Shown here one piece after another: positions 20,687 through 31,042 of a stretch of 64,000 nucleotides of DNA (its first letter is position 1; each line of letters opens with the position of its first letter). The stretch spans positions 1 to 64,000 of the forward strand of contig NZ_FOHW01000007.1 of NCBI RefSeq assembly GCF_900111735.1, read 5' to 3'. The translations under genes were made by a program, and so were the position numbers. The notes beneath the pieces are model-generated. The model had not been told where the DNA came from, did no database searches, and saw nothing but the letters and a program-made list of their open reading frames with translations. This stretch comes from Pseudomonas graminis. GTDB lineage: Bacteria; Pseudomonadota; Gammaproteobacteria; Pseudomonadales; Pseudomonadaceae.

Positions 20687-22684
20687 ATGCCAAGCCGTCG
20701 TGAGCGAGCCAATGCCATTCGTGCCCTCAGCATGGATGCCGTGCAAAAGGCCAATAGCGGCCACCCGGGTGCCCCGATGGGCATGGCGGATATCGCTGAA
20801 GTCCTTTGGCGCGATTATCTGAAGCACAACCCAGCCAATCCGATGTTTGCCGACCGCGACCGGTTCATCCTGTCCAACGGCCACGGCTCGATGCTGATCT
20901 ATTCGCTGCTGCACCTGACCGGTTACGACCTGTCCATCGAAGACCTGAAAAACTTCCGTCAGCTGCACAGCCGCACCCCGGGCCACCCGGAATACGGCTA
21001 CACCCCGGGCGTTGAAACCACCACCGGCCCATTGGGTCAGGGTTTCGCCAACGCCGTCGGGTTCGCGGTTGCCGAGAAGACCCTCGCCGCCCAGTTCAAC
21101 CGTCCAGGCCACAACATTGTCGACCACCACACCTACGTGTTCATGGGTGATGGCTGCATGATGGAAGGCATCTCCCACGAAGTCGCTTCTCTGGCCGGTA
21201 CCCTGCGCCTGAACAAGCTGGTCGCGTTCTACGACGACAACGGGATTTCCATCGACGGCGAAGTTGAAGGCTGGTTCACCGACGATACCCCGAAGCGCTT
21301 CGAATCCTACGGCTGGCTGGTCATCCGCAACGTCGACGGCCATGACGCCGACGAGATCAAGACCGCCATCGACACCGCTCACAAGAGCGACATGCCAACG
21401 CTGATCTGCTGCAAGACCACCATCGGTTTCGGTTCGCCGAACAAGCAGGGCAAGGAAGACTGCCACGGCGCTCCGCTGGGCACTGACGAAATCGCCCTGA
21501 CCCGCGCCGCGCTGAAGTGGACCCACGGCCCGTTCGAAATCCCGGCCGACATCTACAGCGAGTGGAACGGCAAGGAAAAAGGCCTGGCTGTCGAAGCCGA
21601 ATGGGATCAGCGTTTCGCTGCCTACTCCGCTGCCTTCCCGACCGAAGCCAACGAGCTGATCCGCCGCATGAGCGGTGAATTGCCTGCTGACTTCGCCGAG
21701 AAATCCGCTGCATACGTGGCTGAAGTCAACGCCAAGGGCGAAACCATCGCCAGCCGCAAGGCCAGCCAGAATGCCTTGAGCGCCTTCGGTCCGCTGCTGC
21801 CTGAATTCCTCGGCGGTTCCGCTGACCTGGCAGGTTCCAACCTGACCATCTGGAAAGGCTGCCGCAGCATCACCGGCGAAGATGCCACCGGCAACTACCT
21901 GCACTACGGTGTTCGTGAGTTCGGTATGGGCGCAATCATGAACGGCATCGCCCTGCACGGCGGTTTCGTGCCATACGGCGCGACCTTCCTGATCTTCATG
22001 GAATACGCCCGCAACGCCGTGCGCATGTCTTCGCTGATGAAGAAGCGCATCATCTATGTATTCACCCATGACTCCATCGGCCTGGGCGAAGACGGCCCTA
22101 CGCACCAGCCGATCGAGCAACTGACCAGCCTGCGTACCACGCCGAACCTGGACTGCTGGCGCCCGGCTGATGCCGTTGAATCTGCCATCGCCTGGAAACA
22201 CGCCATCGAGCGTGATGACGGCCCGTCGGCGCTGATCTTCTCCCGTCAGAACCTGCAACATCAGGCGCGTGATGCCGAGCAGCTGGAAAACATCAACCGC
22301 GGTGGTTACGTGCTGCGCGACTGCAGTGGCGAGCCTGATCTGATCCTGATTGCCACCGGTTCCGAAGTCGGCCTGGCTGTTCAGGCCTATGACAAGCTGA
22401 CCGCAGACGGCAAGAAGGTGCGTGTGGTTTCGATGCCGTGCACCAGCGTTTTCGAAACCCAGAGCGCCGAGTACAAGCAGTCGGTTCTGCCGCTGGAAGT
22501 CAGCGCGCGCATCGCCATCGAAGCCGCTCACGCCGACTACTGGTACAAATATGTGGGCCTGGAAGGTCGCGTGATCGGCATGACTACCTTCGGCGAGTCG
22601 GCACCTGCCAACCTGCTGTTCGAAGAGTTCGGCTTCACGCTGGAGAACGTTCTTTCCACGGCTGAAGAGCTGCTGGAAGACTAA
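20687..22684 (+). CDS. tktA: Transketolase
   Basis: Transketolase (665 aa) is thiamine-diphosphate dependent and moves two-carbon units in the pentose phosphate pathway. [18 protein letters not shown] start ([20 protein letters not shown]), the ThDP motif [20 protein letters not shown] cut at [15 protein letters not shown], and [15 protein letters not shown] are present. AGGAGA lies 7 nt before the ATG at 20687. The 51-codon upstream extension is rejected. It heads a carbon-metabolism run with epd, pgk and fba. Confidence 0.98.
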   Translation: MPSRRERANAIRALSMDAVQKANSGHPGAPMGMADIAEVLWRDYLKHNPANPMFADRDRFILSNGHGSMLIYSLLHLTGYDLSIEDLKNFRQLHSRTPGHPEYGYTPGVETTTGPLGQGFANAVGFAVAEKTLAAQFNRPGHNIVDHHTYVFMGDGCMMEGISHEVASLAGTLRLNKLVAFYDDNGISIDGEVEGWFTDDTPKRFESYGWLVIRNVDGHDADEIKTAIDTAHKSDMPTLICCKTTIGFGSPNKQGKEDCHGAPLGTDEIALTRAALKWTHGPFEIPADIYSEWNGKEKGLAVEAEWDQRFAAYSAAFPTEANELIRRMSGELPADFAEKSAAYVAEVNAKGETIASRKASQNALSAFGPLLPEFLGGSADLAGSNLTIWKGCRSITGEDATGNYLHYGVREFGMGAIMNGIALHGGFVPYGATFLIFMEYARNAVRMSSLMKKRIIYVFTHDSIGLGEDGPTHQPIEQLTSLRTTPNLDCWRPADAVESAIAWKHAIERDDGPSALIFSRQNLQHQARDAEQLENINRGGYVLRDCSGEPDLILIATGSEVGLAVQAYDKLTADGKKVRVVSMPCTSVFETQSAEYKQSVLPLEVSARIAIEAAHADYWYKYVGLEGRVIGMTTFGESAPANLLFEEFGFTLENVLSTAEELLED

Positions 22685-22701
22685 GAAGCACCGCTTTGCC
22701 G

Positions 22702-22791
22702 TGTAGGAGCGCGCTTGCCCGCGAATGCATTCTGTCAGTTGCCTGAAGTAGGGGCTGACAGGTCGCAATCGCGGGCAAGCGCGCTGCTACA
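22702..22791. repeat. REP inverted repeat between tktA and epd
   Basis: Arms TGTAGGAGCGCGCTTGCCCG and CGGGCAAGCGCGCTGCTACA show one mismatch. It sits inside an otherwise co-directional gene run. Confidence 0.85.
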
Positions 22792-22819
22792 GGTTCGGAT
22801 GAATGCCTGCGAGAACCCC

Positions 22820-23866
22820 ATGCCTCAGCCACGCCCTTATAAAGTCGCCCTCAATGGTTACGGTCGTATTGGCCGCTGCGTGCTGCGCGCGCTGTGCGAG
22901 CGAGGTGCGAAGGCTGGCTTTGACGTAGTGGCAATCAACGATCTGGCCGACATGGCCAGTCTCGAATACCTCACGCGCTTCGACTCCACACATGGCCGGT
23001 TTCCCGGCGAAGTGCGGGTCGAAGGCGATTTTCTGCACATCAACGATCACGTCATCAAAGTGTTTCGCAGTGCAACGCCGGAAGGCATCGACTGGGGGGC
23101 CCTCGACGTGGATCTGGTGCTCGAATGCTCCGGCGTCTACAACACACGTGCCGATGGCGAGCGCTTTCTTTCGGCCCGCGCGCCGCGAGTGCTGTTCTCC
23201 CAGCCCATGTCCAGCGAAGCCGACGTGGACGCCACCATCGTCTACGGCATCAATCAGGAAACCCTGACGGGCGATGAGCGGCTGGTGTCTGCCGCGTCGT
23301 GCACCACCAATTGCAGCGTGCCGTTGCTCGACCTGCTGAATCGCGAGCTGGGCCTCGAATACGTGACCATCACCACGATTCACTCGGCGATGAACGATCA
23401 ACCGGTGATCGACGCCTATCATCATGAAGACTTGCGCCGCACGCGCTCGGCCTTTCAGTCGATTATCCCGGTGTCCACTGGTCTGGCGCGGGGCATCGAG
23501 CGGCTGCTTCCGGAACTTGCCGGCCGAATTCAGGCCAAAGCAGTTCGTGTGCCGACGGTGAATGTCTCGTGCCTGGATATCACGCTGCAGGTCGCCCGTG
23601 ATACCGATGCCGTCGAGGTCAACCGTATCCTGCGCGAGGCCGCTACCCGTGGCCCGCTGAAGGGACTGCTGGCGTATACGGAATTGCCGCATGCCAGTTG
23701 CGATTTCAACCACGACCCGCACTCGGCCATCATCGATGCCAGCCAGACGCGGGTCTCGGGCCCTCGGCTGGTGAACATCCTGGCCTGGTTCGACAACGAG
23801 TGGGGCTTTGCCAACCGCATGCTGGATGTCGCCGATCACTACCTGCACACCATCCATAAACAATAG
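22820..23866 (+). CDS. epd: D-erythrose-4-phosphate dehydrogenase
   Basis: Epd (348 aa) is of the GAPDH family and oxidises erythrose 4-phosphate to 4-phosphoerythronate for pyridoxal phosphate synthesis. The NAD site is [16 protein letters not shown], the catalytic cysteine is in [15 protein letters not shown], and the long-family ending is [15 protein letters not shown]. The start [16 protein letters not shown] at 22820 fits the family. An in-frame ATG at 22799 lies at the REP edge and is less likely. A second glycolytic-GAPDH function cannot be excluded. It lies 19 nt before pgk. Confidence 0.93.
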   Translation: MPQPRPYKVALNGYGRIGRCVLRALCERGAKAGFDVVAINDLADMASLEYLTRFDSTHGRFPGEVRVEGDFLHINDHVIKVFRSATPEGIDWGALDVDLVLECSGVYNTRADGERFLSARAPRVLFSQPMSSEADVDATIVYGINQETLTGDERLVSAASCTTNCSVPLLDLLNRELGLEYVTITTIHSAMNDQPVIDAYHHEDLRRTRSAFQSIIPVSTGLARGIERLLPELAGRIQAKAVRVPTVNVSCLDITLQVARDTDAVEVNRILREAATRGPLKGLLAYTELPHASCDFNHDPHSAIIDASQTRVSGPRLVNILAWFDNEWGFANRMLDVADHYLHTIHKQ

Positions 23867-23885
23867 TAAAAACAGGGAATGCCTC

Positions 23886-25049
23886 ATGACCGTGTTGAAG
23901 ATGACCGACCTCGATCTGCAAGGTAAGCGTGTACTGATCCGCGAAGACCTCAACGTTCCGGTCAAAGACGGCGTGGTGACCAGCGATGCACGCATTCTCG
24001 CGTCGCTGCCAACCATCAAGCTGGCGCTGGAAAAAGGCGCAGCCGTCATGGTCTGCTCGCACCTGGGTCGCCCTACCGAGGGCGAGTTTTCCGCCGAAAA
24101 CAGCCTCAAGCCGGTCGCCGACTACCTGAGCAAGGCCCTCGGGCGTGAAGTGCCGCTGGTCGCGGAATACCTGGACGGTGTCGACGTAAAGGCCGGCGAC
24201 ATCGTGCTGTTCGAGAACGTGCGCTTCAACAAGGGCGAAAAGAAGAACGCTGACGAGCTGGCGCAAAAGTACGCCGCTCTGTGTGACGTGTTCGTGATGG
24301 ACGCCTTCGGCACCGCCCACCGTGCAGAAGGCTCGACCCACGGCGTGGCCAAGTTCGCCAAAATCGCTGCGGCGGGTCCGCTGCTTGCCGCTGAACTTGA
24401 CGCGCTGGGCAAAGCCCTGGGCAATCCGGCCCAGCCAATGGCGGCTATCGTTGCCGGCTCCAAGGTTTCCACCAAGCTGGACGTGCTTAACAGCCTCAGC
24501 GAGAAGTGCAATCAGCTGATTGTCGGCGGTGGCATCGCCAATACCTTCCTGGCAGCGGCGGGTCACCCGGTTGGCAAATCGTTGTACGAGCCGGACCTGC
24601 TTGAGACTGCCAAAGCCATCGCCGCCAAGGTCAGCGTTCCGTTGCCGGTCGACGTGGTGGTTGCCAAGCAATTCGCCGCTGATGCCGAAGCCACCGTCAA
24701 GCTGATCGCCGATGTGGCCGAGGACGACATGATCCTCGACATCGGTCCTCAAACAGCTGCTCACTTCGCCGAATTGCTGAAATCTTCCAAGACTATTCTG
24801 TGGAACGGCCCGGTCGGCGTATTTGAGTTCGATCAGTTCGGCGAAGGCACCAAGACGCTGGCTCACGCGATCGCTGAGAGTTCTGCGTTTTCCATCGCTG
24901 GCGGGGGCGACACCTTGGCCGCCATCGACAAATATGGTGTAGGCGACAAGATCTCTTACATCTCTACAGGCGGCGGTGCGTTCCTCGAGTTTGTCGAGGG
25001 CAAGGTTCTGCCTGCCGTGGAAGTTCTGGAACAACGCGCCAAGGCCTGA
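23886..25049 (+). CDS. pgk: Phosphoglycerate kinase
   Basis: Pgk (387 aa) transfers phosphate between 1,3-bisphosphoglycerate and [19 protein letters not shown] is the substrate-binding start, [12 protein letters not shown] follows, and [13 protein letters not shown] with [14 protein letters not shown] forms the nucleotide-binding C-terminus. The start is the ATG at 23886. A longer reading in the same frame overlaps epd and is rejected. Confidence 0.98.
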   Translation: MTVLKMTDLDLQGKRVLIREDLNVPVKDGVVTSDARILASLPTIKLALEKGAAVMVCSHLGRPTEGEFSAENSLKPVADYLSKALGREVPLVAEYLDGVDVKAGDIVLFENVRFNKGEKKNADELAQKYAALCDVFVMDAFGTAHRAEGSTHGVAKFAKIAAAGPLLAAELDALGKALGNPAQPMAAIVAGSKVSTKLDVLNSLSEKCNQLIVGGGIANTFLAAAGHPVGKSLYEPDLLETAKAIAAKVSVPLPVDVVVAKQFAADAEATVKLIADVAEDDMILDIGPQTAAHFAELLKSSKTILWNGPVGVFEFDQFGEGTKTLAHAIAESSAFSIAGGGDTLAAIDKYGVGDKISYISTGGGAFLEFVEGKVLPAVEVLEQRAKA

Positions 25050-25073
25050 CCGGCCAAGGTGAAGGGGAGTGAA

Positions 25074-25301
25074 ATGGTCAAGCCATTACCGCTGTTGATC
25101 ATGGCGGGTTTGCTGGTCGGCTGCGCAAGCAAGCCTGAAGCGGAGACGGCATCCAGCGCGGCGCCGGGGCTGCTTCAGGTCAGCTGCTATCAGGCGGGCT
25201 GGCAGGCGGAAACCGTACCGATCGTTTACAAGCGTGGCGGGCCTGAAGTCTGGGAAAAATACGAATTCATGCCTGCCGTGGGACCAGTCCCCTGTCATTG
25301 A
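25074..25301 (+). CDS. Small hypothetical lipoprotein
   Basis: The protein is 75 aa. LIMAGLLVGCASK is a lipobox, so it is probably membrane-anchored after cleavage before C17. The mature part carries CYQAGWQAETVPIVYKRGG and has two further cysteines. GGGGAG precedes the ATG at 25074, 24 nt after pgk. I do not recognise a family. The next gene is also a small lipoprotein. Confidence 0.75.
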   Translation: MVKPLPLLIMAGLLVGCASKPEAETASSAAPGLLQVSCYQAGWQAETVPIVYKRGGPEVWEKYEFMPAVGPVPCH

Positions 25302-25393
25302 TTCTTAGTTGACGGTGTGCCGGAATACAGGAACAGCATTGCCCCTGCCATGATCGACATCCGTCACGCGATGCAGGGAATTCAGGAGTAGTA

Positions 25394-25717
25394 ATGAAAG
25401 GCTTGTTAGCCCTTGCGACACTGATGCTGCTGAGCGGTTGCGCCAGCATGAAGGCTTCGGAACCGGCAGCCCCCTGGACCCACTGGGTCTGTGACAGCAA
25501 AGCCGAGATTTTCTGGAAGTACGCCGATGCCGCGAAGAAGGAGGTGGATGTACGCCTCAATCAGAGCGAGCAGGTATTCCGTCTGCAAGCGTCCCCCGGA
25601 GCCTCCGGCGCGCTCTACAGTAACGGCGTCTTGGCGTTCGACAACAAAGGCAGCGAAGGCCTGGTCTACTGGGACGCTACCAACGATTTGATCGGTCGTG
25701 GCTGCAAAGCGCCGTAA
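25394..25717 (+). CDS. MliC-family lipoprotein (lysozyme inhibitor type)
   Basis: The protein is 107 aa with lipobox LMLLSGCAS. WVCDSKAEIFWKYADAAKKE and GALYSNGVLAFDNKGSEGLV match the MliC/COG3895 domain, whose members inhibit C-type lysozyme at the cell surface. The pair of cysteines (VCDS, RGCKAP) fits the family disulphide. GGAG lies 6-7 nt before the start. It lies between pgk and fba without metabolic linkage. Confidence 0.85.
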   Translation: MKGLLALATLMLLSGCASMKASEPAAPWTHWVCDSKAEIFWKYADAAKKEVDVRLNQSEQVFRLQASPGASGALYSNGVLAFDNKGSEGLVYWDATNDLIGRGCKAP

Positions 25718-25837
25718 AAGGCCGAGCAGTTCGAGCGAGGCAACACCGGGCGGTGTTCGAGCAAGCCGCCTCTATAATTTGAATAGCCGCCAATACGGCA
25801 CGCACGATTAACGACCCCACCGGGAGAGAGACAGACA

Positions 25838-26902
25838 ATGGCACTTATCAGCATGCGCCAGATGTTGGACCACGCAGCCGAATTCGGTTACGGCGTCCCT
25901 GCATTCAACGTGAACAACCTGGAACAAATGCGCGCCATTATGGAAGCGGCCGACAAGACCGACTCTCCGGTAATCGTTCAGGCTTCGGCCGGTGCGCGCA
26001 AATACGCGGGCGCACCGTTCCTGCGCCACCTGATCCTGGCGGCAATCGAAGAATTCCCGCACATCCCGGTGGTCATGCACCAGGACCACGGCACCAGCCC
26101 GGCCATCTGCCAACGTTCCATCCAGCTGGGCTTCAGCTCGGTGATGATGGACGGTTCGCTGCGCGAAGACGGCAAAAGCCCTGCGGATTACGACTACAAC
26201 GTACGCGTCACCCAGGAAACTGTCGCCATGGCTCACGCCTGCGGTGTTTCGGTTGAGGGTGAGCTGGGTGTTCTGGGCTCGCTGGAAACCGGCATGGCTG
26301 GTGAGGAAGACGGCGTAGGCGCAGAAGGCATGCTGGACCACAGCCAGATGCTGACTGATCCGGAAGAAGCAGCGGACTTCGTTAAAAGAACCCAGGTCGA
26401 TGCCTTGGCCATCGCCATCGGCACCAGCCACGGCGCGTACAAGTTCACCAAGCCGCCTACCGGCGACATTCTGGCGATCGAGCGGATCAAAGAGATCCAT
26501 AAGCGCATCCCGAACACCCACCTGGTGATGCACGGTTCTTCTTCCGTTCCGCAGGAATGGCTGAAAATCATCAACCAGTACGGCGGCGACATTAAAGAAA
26601 CTTACGGCGTGCCGGTCGAAGAAATCGTTGAAGGCATCAAGCACGGCGTGCGCAAGGTCAACATCGACACCGACCTGCGTCTGGCCTCGACGGGTGCTAT
26701 CCGCGAGTTCATGGCGAAAAACCCGAGCGAGTTCGATCCGCGCAAGTACCTGGCTAAAACCGTATCGGCCATGCGGGACGTGTGTATTGCTCGTTACGAA
26801 GCATTCGGCACCGCCGGCAACGCCTCCAAGATCAAGCCGATCTCCCTGGAGAAGATGTTCGAGCGTTATGCCAAAGGCGAGCTGAACGCCAAAGTGAACT
26901 GA
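25838..26902 (+). CDS. fba: Fructose-bisphosphate aldolase, class II
   Basis: Fba (354 aa, Calvin-cycle subtype) is a zinc-dependent aldolase cleaving fructose 1,6-bisphosphate. [11 protein letters not shown] contains the zinc and catalytic residues, [12 protein letters not shown] is the second signature, and [10 protein letters not shown] and [11 protein letters not shown] bind zinc and phosphate. A GGGAGAGA ribosome site precedes the ATG. It ends at a strong terminator. Confidence 0.98.
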   Translation: MALISMRQMLDHAAEFGYGVPAFNVNNLEQMRAIMEAADKTDSPVIVQASAGARKYAGAPFLRHLILAAIEEFPHIPVVMHQDHGTSPAICQRSIQLGFSSVMMDGSLREDGKSPADYDYNVRVTQETVAMAHACGVSVEGELGVLGSLETGMAGEEDGVGAEGMLDHSQMLTDPEEAADFVKRTQVDALAIAIGTSHGAYKFTKPPTGDILAIERIKEIHKRIPNTHLVMHGSSSVPQEWLKIINQYGGDIKETYGVPVEEIVEGIKHGVRKVNIDTDLRLASTGAIREFMAKNPSEFDPRKYLAKTVSAMRDVCIARYEAFGTAGNASKIKPISLEKMFERYAKGELNAKVN

Positions 26903-26932
26903 TCGTTTTCTGATCGATTTGCTGAAATGAAG

Positions 26933-26958
26933 AAGCCCGCAGCGATGCGGGCTTTTTT
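26933..26958 (+). terminator. Rho-independent terminator of fba
   Basis: GCCCGC-AGCGAT-GCGGGC is followed by TTTTTT, 32 nt after the fba stop. Confidence 0.93.
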
Positions 26959-26977
26959 GTGGGCGTGGTCCACGTTT

Positions 26978-27466
26978 CTACACGGTATGTTGCCGGCCGG
27001 GCAGGGCGATGATCCGCCCAACATACTTTGGATTCGGCTGATCAAATTGAGCTTCCGAGAGCAGGCGCAACGCCTGCAGCGACACTTCGCTAAACGGCGC
27101 TGATTTCGGCCCGGCCGCCAGATCCACATGCAGCAGCATCTGCTCGCTCGCTGCCAACTCGATATCCCCGTCTGCTTTGTACAGCCCGTGATAAAGCTGC
27201 ACCCGCTTGCCATCGTGTCCGATGATTTGCGTACGCACTTCCACCGGCTCACCGAGCTTTACCTCGTGCAGAAAGTTGATGTGCGCCTCGAGCGTGAACA
27301 GCGAGTGGCCGCTGGCATCCCGATCGTCACCGGCAAGGCCGATGCGGTCCATGAAGGCGTCTGTGGCGAAGCTGAAAATCAGCAGATAAAAGGCGTCGCG
27401 CAGGTGGCCGTTGTAGTCAACCCAATCGGCGAGGACTGGGGTTTTGAAAGTAATGAGTGCGGGCAT
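26978..27466 (-). CDS. cdhB: Betainyl-CoA thioesterase (hotdog family)
   Basis: The protein is 162 aa of the hotdog thioesterase family. DYNGHLRDAFYLLIFSFATD carries the conserved acidic catalytic helix. In carnitine catabolism CdhB releases glycine betaine and CoA from betainyl-CoA. It is the third gene of the cdhC-cdhA-cdhB run and converges on fba. Assignment rests on the gene neighbourhood. Confidence 0.88.
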   Translation of the reverse strand: MPALITFKTPVLADWVDYNGHLRDAFYLLIFSFATDAFMDRIGLAGDDRDASGHSLFTLEAHINFLHEVKLGEPVEVRTQIIGHDGKRVQLYHGLYKADGDIELAASEQMLLHVDLAAGPKSAPFSEVSLQALRLLSEAQFDQPNPKYVGRIIALPGRQHTV

Positions 27467-27506
27467 AGGATTCCAGGGTCACAATTTCGGTGAAATCAAC
27501 GGCCTC

Positions 27507-27571
27507 ATCGCGGGCAAGCGCGCTCCTACAGTTGATCGCATACCCTTTGTAGGAGCGCGCTTGCCCGCGAT
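27507..27571. repeat. REP inverted repeat between cdhA and cdhB
   Basis: ATCGCGGGCAAGCGCGCTCC with TACA (27507-27530) faces TGTAGGAGCGCGCTTGCCCG (27549-27571) with only 18 nt between. The arms are in the opposite order to most copies in the window. Confidence 0.85.
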
Positions 27572-27601
27572 GAGGCCGGTTTGGGCGATGAAAATTTTGG
27601 C

Positions 27602-28567
27602 TCAATCCCCAAACGCCATCCCATGCCTGGCCTTGGTGGTTTTCACCGCTTCAAGCACCGCCAGCAGGCAGTCATCGCGATACCGCTCCAGCGCCGCAAT
27701 GCTGTGGCTACCGAGCTGATCCGAGGTGCCATCGACCACGTCATCGATCAACTTGTCAGTCAGCTCCGGCGCCGGTAGATAAGTCCACGGCAACTGCAGC
27801 GCCGGGCCGAATTGCGCCATGAAATGACGCATGCCTGCATCGCCGCCGGCCAGGGTGTAAGTCAGGAAGGTGCCCATGAACGACCAGCGCAAGCCGGCGC
27901 CGAAACGGATCGCGTCATCGATTTCGCCGGTGGTCGCCACGCCGTCGTTGACCAGATGCAGGGCTTCACGCCACAGCGCTTCCAGCAAACGATCGGCAAT
28001 AAAACCGGGGACCTCTTTGCGCACATGGAGCGGGCGCATGCCGAGTGATTCGTAGACCTGAATCGCTGCCTGCACCGCTTCCGGCGCGGTGTTCTTGCCG
28101 CCGACCACTTCCACCAGCGGCAGTAGATAAACCGGGTTGAACGGATGGCCCACCACGCAGCGTTCCGGATGCGTGGCGCTCTCGTAAAACTCCGACGGCA
28201 GCAGGCCGGAGGTGCTGGAACCAATGATCGCGTCAGGCTTGGCCGCCGCGCTGATCTTGCTGTGCAGGTCCAGTTTGAGGTCAAGGCGCTCCGGAGCGCT
28301 TTCCTGGATGAAGTCGGCGTCGAGAACGCACTCCTCGATGGTGTCGACGAAGCGCAGACGTTCTTGGGAACCGCCCGCCGTCAGGCCCTTTTGCTCAAGC
28401 GCCGGCCAGGCGTTGGCGACGCGTTTGCGCAGCGCTGCCTCTGCTCCCGGCGCCGGGTCCCAGGCCACGACGTCCAGGCCATGAGCCAGCGCGCGCGCCA
28501 CCCAACCGCTGCCGATGACACCGCTGCCCAAGGCTGCGAAGGTTTTGATGGTGGTGATGAAGGTCAT
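27602..28567 (-). CDS. cdhA: L-carnitine dehydrogenase
   Basis: The protein is 321 aa, a 3-hydroxyacyl-CoA-dehydrogenase-type enzyme oxidising L-carnitine to 3-dehydrocarnitine with NAD+. The Rossmann motif is [19 protein letters not shown], and [12 protein letters not shown] and [19 protein letters not shown] carry the active-site histidine. Its place beside cdhC and cdhR supports the carnitine role over a fatty-acid role. Confidence 0.92.
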   Translation of the reverse strand: MTFITTIKTFAALGSGVIGSGWVARALAHGLDVVAWDPAPGAEAALRKRVANAWPALEQKGLTAGGSQERLRFVDTIEECVLDADFIQESAPERLDLKLDLHSKISAAAKPDAIIGSSTSGLLPSEFYESATHPERCVVGHPFNPVYLLPLVEVVGGKNTAPEAVQAAIQVYESLGMRPLHVRKEVPGFIADRLLEALWREALHLVNDGVATTGEIDDAIRFGAGLRWSFMGTFLTYTLAGGDAGMRHFMAQFGPALQLPWTYLPAPELTDKLIDDVVDGTSDQLGSHSIAALERYRDDCLLAVLEAVKTTKARHGMAFGD

Positions 28568-28597
28568 ATCGATTACTCGAAAAAGTGTCGAGGCCCT

Positions 28598-28683
28598 TGT
28601 AGGGTTGAGCTTGCTCGCGATAGCTACTTATCTGCCCCGATGTGTGACTGACACACCGTTATCGCGAGCAAGCTCACTCCTGC
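28598..28683. repeat. REP inverted repeat between cdhC and cdhA
   Basis: TGTAGGGTTGAGCTTGCTCG and CGAGCAAGCTCACTCCTGCA form the arms. It belongs to the family truncated at 218-296. Confidence 0.8.
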
Positions 28684-28704
28684 ACGGCAGGATGTGTGTG
28701 GGGA

Positions 28705-29592
28705 TCAAAACCACTTTTTCAGGCCCATCTTCACGCGGCCCTCGGCCGGGGTCATGACCCGTGCGCCCAGGCGGCTGAGGATCTCGCTGGCGCGTTCGAC
28801 CAATGCGCCGTTGCTGGCGAGCACGCCTTTGTCGAGCCAGATGTTGTCCTCCAGACCGACCCGCACGTTGCCGCCGAGCAACACGGCCTGCGCGGCCATC
28901 GGCATCTGCATGCGGCCGATACCAAACGCGGCCCACACCGCATCGGCGGGCAGATTGTCGACCATGGCCTTCATGGTGGTGGTGTCCGCCGGCGCGCCCC
29001 AGGGAATGCCCAGGCACAGCTGAAACAGCGGGTTGTCCAGCAAGCCTTCTTTCATCATCTGCTTGGCAAACCACAGGTGGCCGGTGTCAAAAATCTCCAG
29101 CTCGGCTTTCACCCCCAGCTCCTGGATGCGCTTGGCCCCGGCCCGCAGTTGCGCGGGCGTGGACACATAAATCGTGTCGCCATCGCCGAAGTTGAGGGTG
29201 CCGCAATCCAGCGTGCAGATTTCCGGCAGCAGCGCTTCGACATGCGCGAGCCGGGTCAACGGACCGACCAGATCGGTGCCGGGGCCGAAATCGGTCGGAC
29301 GTTCGCCCGGGCCGATTTCCAGATCGCCGCCCATGCCCGCAGTCAGGTTGACGATGATGTCGATGTCGGCTTCACGGATGCGGTCCATGGTTTCGCGATA
29401 CAGCTCGACGTCACGGCTGAACTTGCCGGTCTCGGGGTCGCGTACATGGCAGTGCACGACCGTCGCACCAGCCTTGGCGGCCTCGACGGCGGCAGCGGCA
29501 ATCTGCTTGGGCGTGATCGGGACCAGGTGGCTTTTCCCGGTCGTGTCGCCAGCACCGGTCAGTGCGCAGGTGATGATGACGTCGTGATTCAT
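28705..29592 (-). CDS. cdhC: 3-dehydrocarnitine:acetyl-CoA cleavage enzyme (BKACE, DUF849)
   Basis: The protein is 295 aa of the beta-keto acid cleavage family. It converts 3-dehydrocarnitine and acetyl-CoA to acetoacetate and betainyl-CoA. The N-terminus [17 protein letters not shown], the zinc-site stretch [15 protein letters not shown] and the later [16 protein letters not shown] are family hallmarks. It is the first gene of the carnitine operon, with AAGGAA ahead of the ATG at 29592, divergent from cdhR. Confidence 0.93.
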   Translation of the reverse strand: MNHDVIITCALTGAGDTTGKSHLVPITPKQIAAAAVEAAKAGATVVHCHVRDPETGKFSRDVELYRETMDRIREADIDIIVNLTAGMGGDLEIGPGERPTDFGPGTDLVGPLTRLAHVEALLPEICTLDCGTLNFGDGDTIYVSTPAQLRAGAKRIQELGVKAELEIFDTGHLWFAKQMMKEGLLDNPLFQLCLGIPWGAPADTTTMKAMVDNLPADAVWAAFGIGRMQMPMAAQAVLLGGNVRVGLEDNIWLDKGVLASNGALVERASEILSRLGARVMTPAEGRVKMGLKKWF

Positions 29593-29844
29593 GGGTGAGG
29601 TTCCTTGCAGGGCAGACGGTAAAAGCGGACGTTTGCAGCCCGTGTTTGAGGTGCAAAGCTACGCAGCGTCGAGCCCGTCAAAGCGCACAGCGGCGACACG
29701 GTCTTGCACAGCAGCGACCTGTGCTGTTGCTGCCCATCGGCAGGAGGTGTATTTGATGATCGGGCCCAAGAGGCACGATCATTTCTGAACTCACCTCTCC
29801 ACCCCAATCGCCCATCCGCTCCGATCCCAAGGAACGCGCCAACG
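29593..29844. promoter_or_regulatory. cdhC/cdhR divergent promoter region with paired GCGAC sites
   Basis: GCGGCGAC (GCGAC at 29693-29697) and GCAGCGACC (GCGAC at 29714-29718) are direct repeats 21 bp apart, i.e. GTCGC pairs reading toward cdhC. Two helical turns is usual for AraC-family dimers. The binding protein (CdhR or a betaine regulator) is inferred. Confidence 0.5.
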
Positions 29845-30801
29845 ATGTCCCAGGATTTCTACTTTCTGCTCATGCCCGGCTTTTCGATGATGGGCTTCGT
29901 GTCGGCGCTGGAGCCGCTGCGCGTCGCCAATCGCTTTGGTGGCGAGCTGTATCGCTGGCACATCCTGAGTGTCGATGGCGGCCCTGTCATTGCCAGCAAC
30001 GGCATGTCGGTAAACGCCGACGCCGCGCTTGAGCCACTGAAAAAAGGCGCGACGTTGTGGGTGATGGGCAGCGTCGATCCGCTGAAGTTTTACAACGGGG
30101 CGCTGGAACACTGGCTGCGCCGGCTGGACCTGGAAGGCGTGGTGCTTGGGGCGATCGACACCGGTAGTTTTGTCCTGGCCCAAGCCGGTCTGTTGGAAGG
30201 TTATCGCCTGACCCTGCACTGGGAAGCGCTGGACGCCTTCAAGGAAACCTTTCCCCGGCTGCAAGCGACGCAGGAATTGTTCGAGATCGATCGGCGCCGC
30301 ATTACGTCGGCCGGCGGCACGGCCTCCATCGACATGATGCTCGACCTGATCGGGCAGGCTCACGGCGCTGACATGGCGATCAAGGTTTCCGAGCAGTTCG
30401 TCCTCGGGCGAATACGCCAGCGCAAAGACCACCAGCGCATGCAGATCGCCACGCGCTACGGCATCAATAACAAGAAATTGGTGCAGGTCATCGGCGTCAT
30501 GGAGCTGCACACCGAGCCGCCGCTGAGCACACTGGAACTGGCCGAAGGGATTCAAGTGACGCGGCGTCAGTTGGAACGGCTCTTCCGCCTGCACCTGAAC
30601 GACACGCCGAGCAACTTCTACCTCGGCCTGCGGCTGGAAAAAGCCAGGCAACTGCTGCGTCAGAGCGACATGAGCGTGCTGGAAGTCAGCATTGCCTGCG
30701 GGTTTGAATCGCCGTCGTATTTCACCCGCAGTTACCGGGCGAGATTTGGGGGGTGCCCAAGGGAGGACCGAGGGCGCACGCGCGAGGTGAAGGCTGTTTG
30801 A
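29845..30801 (+). CDS. cdhR: GATase1-like AraC-family regulator of carnitine catabolism
   Basis: The protein is 318 aa. The N-terminal DJ-1/PfpI-like domain (residues about 1-190) opens DFYFLLMPGFSMMGFVSALE. The C-terminal AraC double helix-turn-helix ends LEVSIACGFESPSYFTRSYR. It probably activates the divergent cdhC-cdhA-cdhB operon in the presence of carnitine. AAGGAACGC lies before the ATG at 29845. The 47-codon upstream extension covers the promoter region and is rejected. Confidence 0.92.
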   Translation: MSQDFYFLLMPGFSMMGFVSALEPLRVANRFGGELYRWHILSVDGGPVIASNGMSVNADAALEPLKKGATLWVMGSVDPLKFYNGALEHWLRRLDLEGVVLGAIDTGSFVLAQAGLLEGYRLTLHWEALDAFKETFPRLQATQELFEIDRRRITSAGGTASIDMMLDLIGQAHGADMAIKVSEQFVLGRIRQRKDHQRMQIATRYGINNKKLVQVIGVMELHTEPPLSTLELAEGIQVTRRQLERLFRLHLNDTPSNFYLGLRLEKARQLLRQSDMSVLEVSIACGFESPSYFTRSYRARFGGCPREDRGRTREVKAV

Positions 30802-30815
30802 TGCTCAATTATGGT

Positions 30816-30839
30816 GAATTATAGTCGCGACTATAATTC
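30816..30839. promoter_or_regulatory. 24-bp perfect A+T-rich palindrome
   Basis: GAATTATAGTCG and CGACTATAATTC are perfect inverse complements with no spacer. It lies 14 nt after the cdhR stop, between the 3' ends of convergent genes. No poly-T follows, so it is a poor terminator. It looks like a dimeric repressor operator without an adjacent promoter-bearing gene. Confidence 0.5.
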
Positions 30840-30896
30840 GGTATAAATGACCCGGCGGGCTACATTCGTCTTCTTCTTCAGGCTCCGGCTCGTTCA

Positions 30897-30989
30897 GTAG
30901 GACCGGCTTCAGCCGGGAATAGGCCCGGTTGAGCACCCTCAGTTTAATGTGGTGGCGCCTGACGCCTTCCCGGCTAAAGCCGGTCCTAC
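30897..30989. repeat. REP inverted repeat (TAGGACCGGCTTCAGCCGGG family)
   Basis: GTAGGACCGGCTTCAGCCGG on the left faces CCGGCTAAAGCCGGTCCTAC on the right. It lies between the convergent cdhR and DUF3010 genes. Confidence 0.85.
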
Positions 30990-31042
30990 AGTCGGACTTA
31001 ACCCCGGCACACCACCGAGCCAGCGATCGGGTGCAGACCTTT

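Noticed and set aside
30816..30839. Terminator of cdhR
   Set aside because: The palindrome is A+T rich, lacks a loop and has no following T run.
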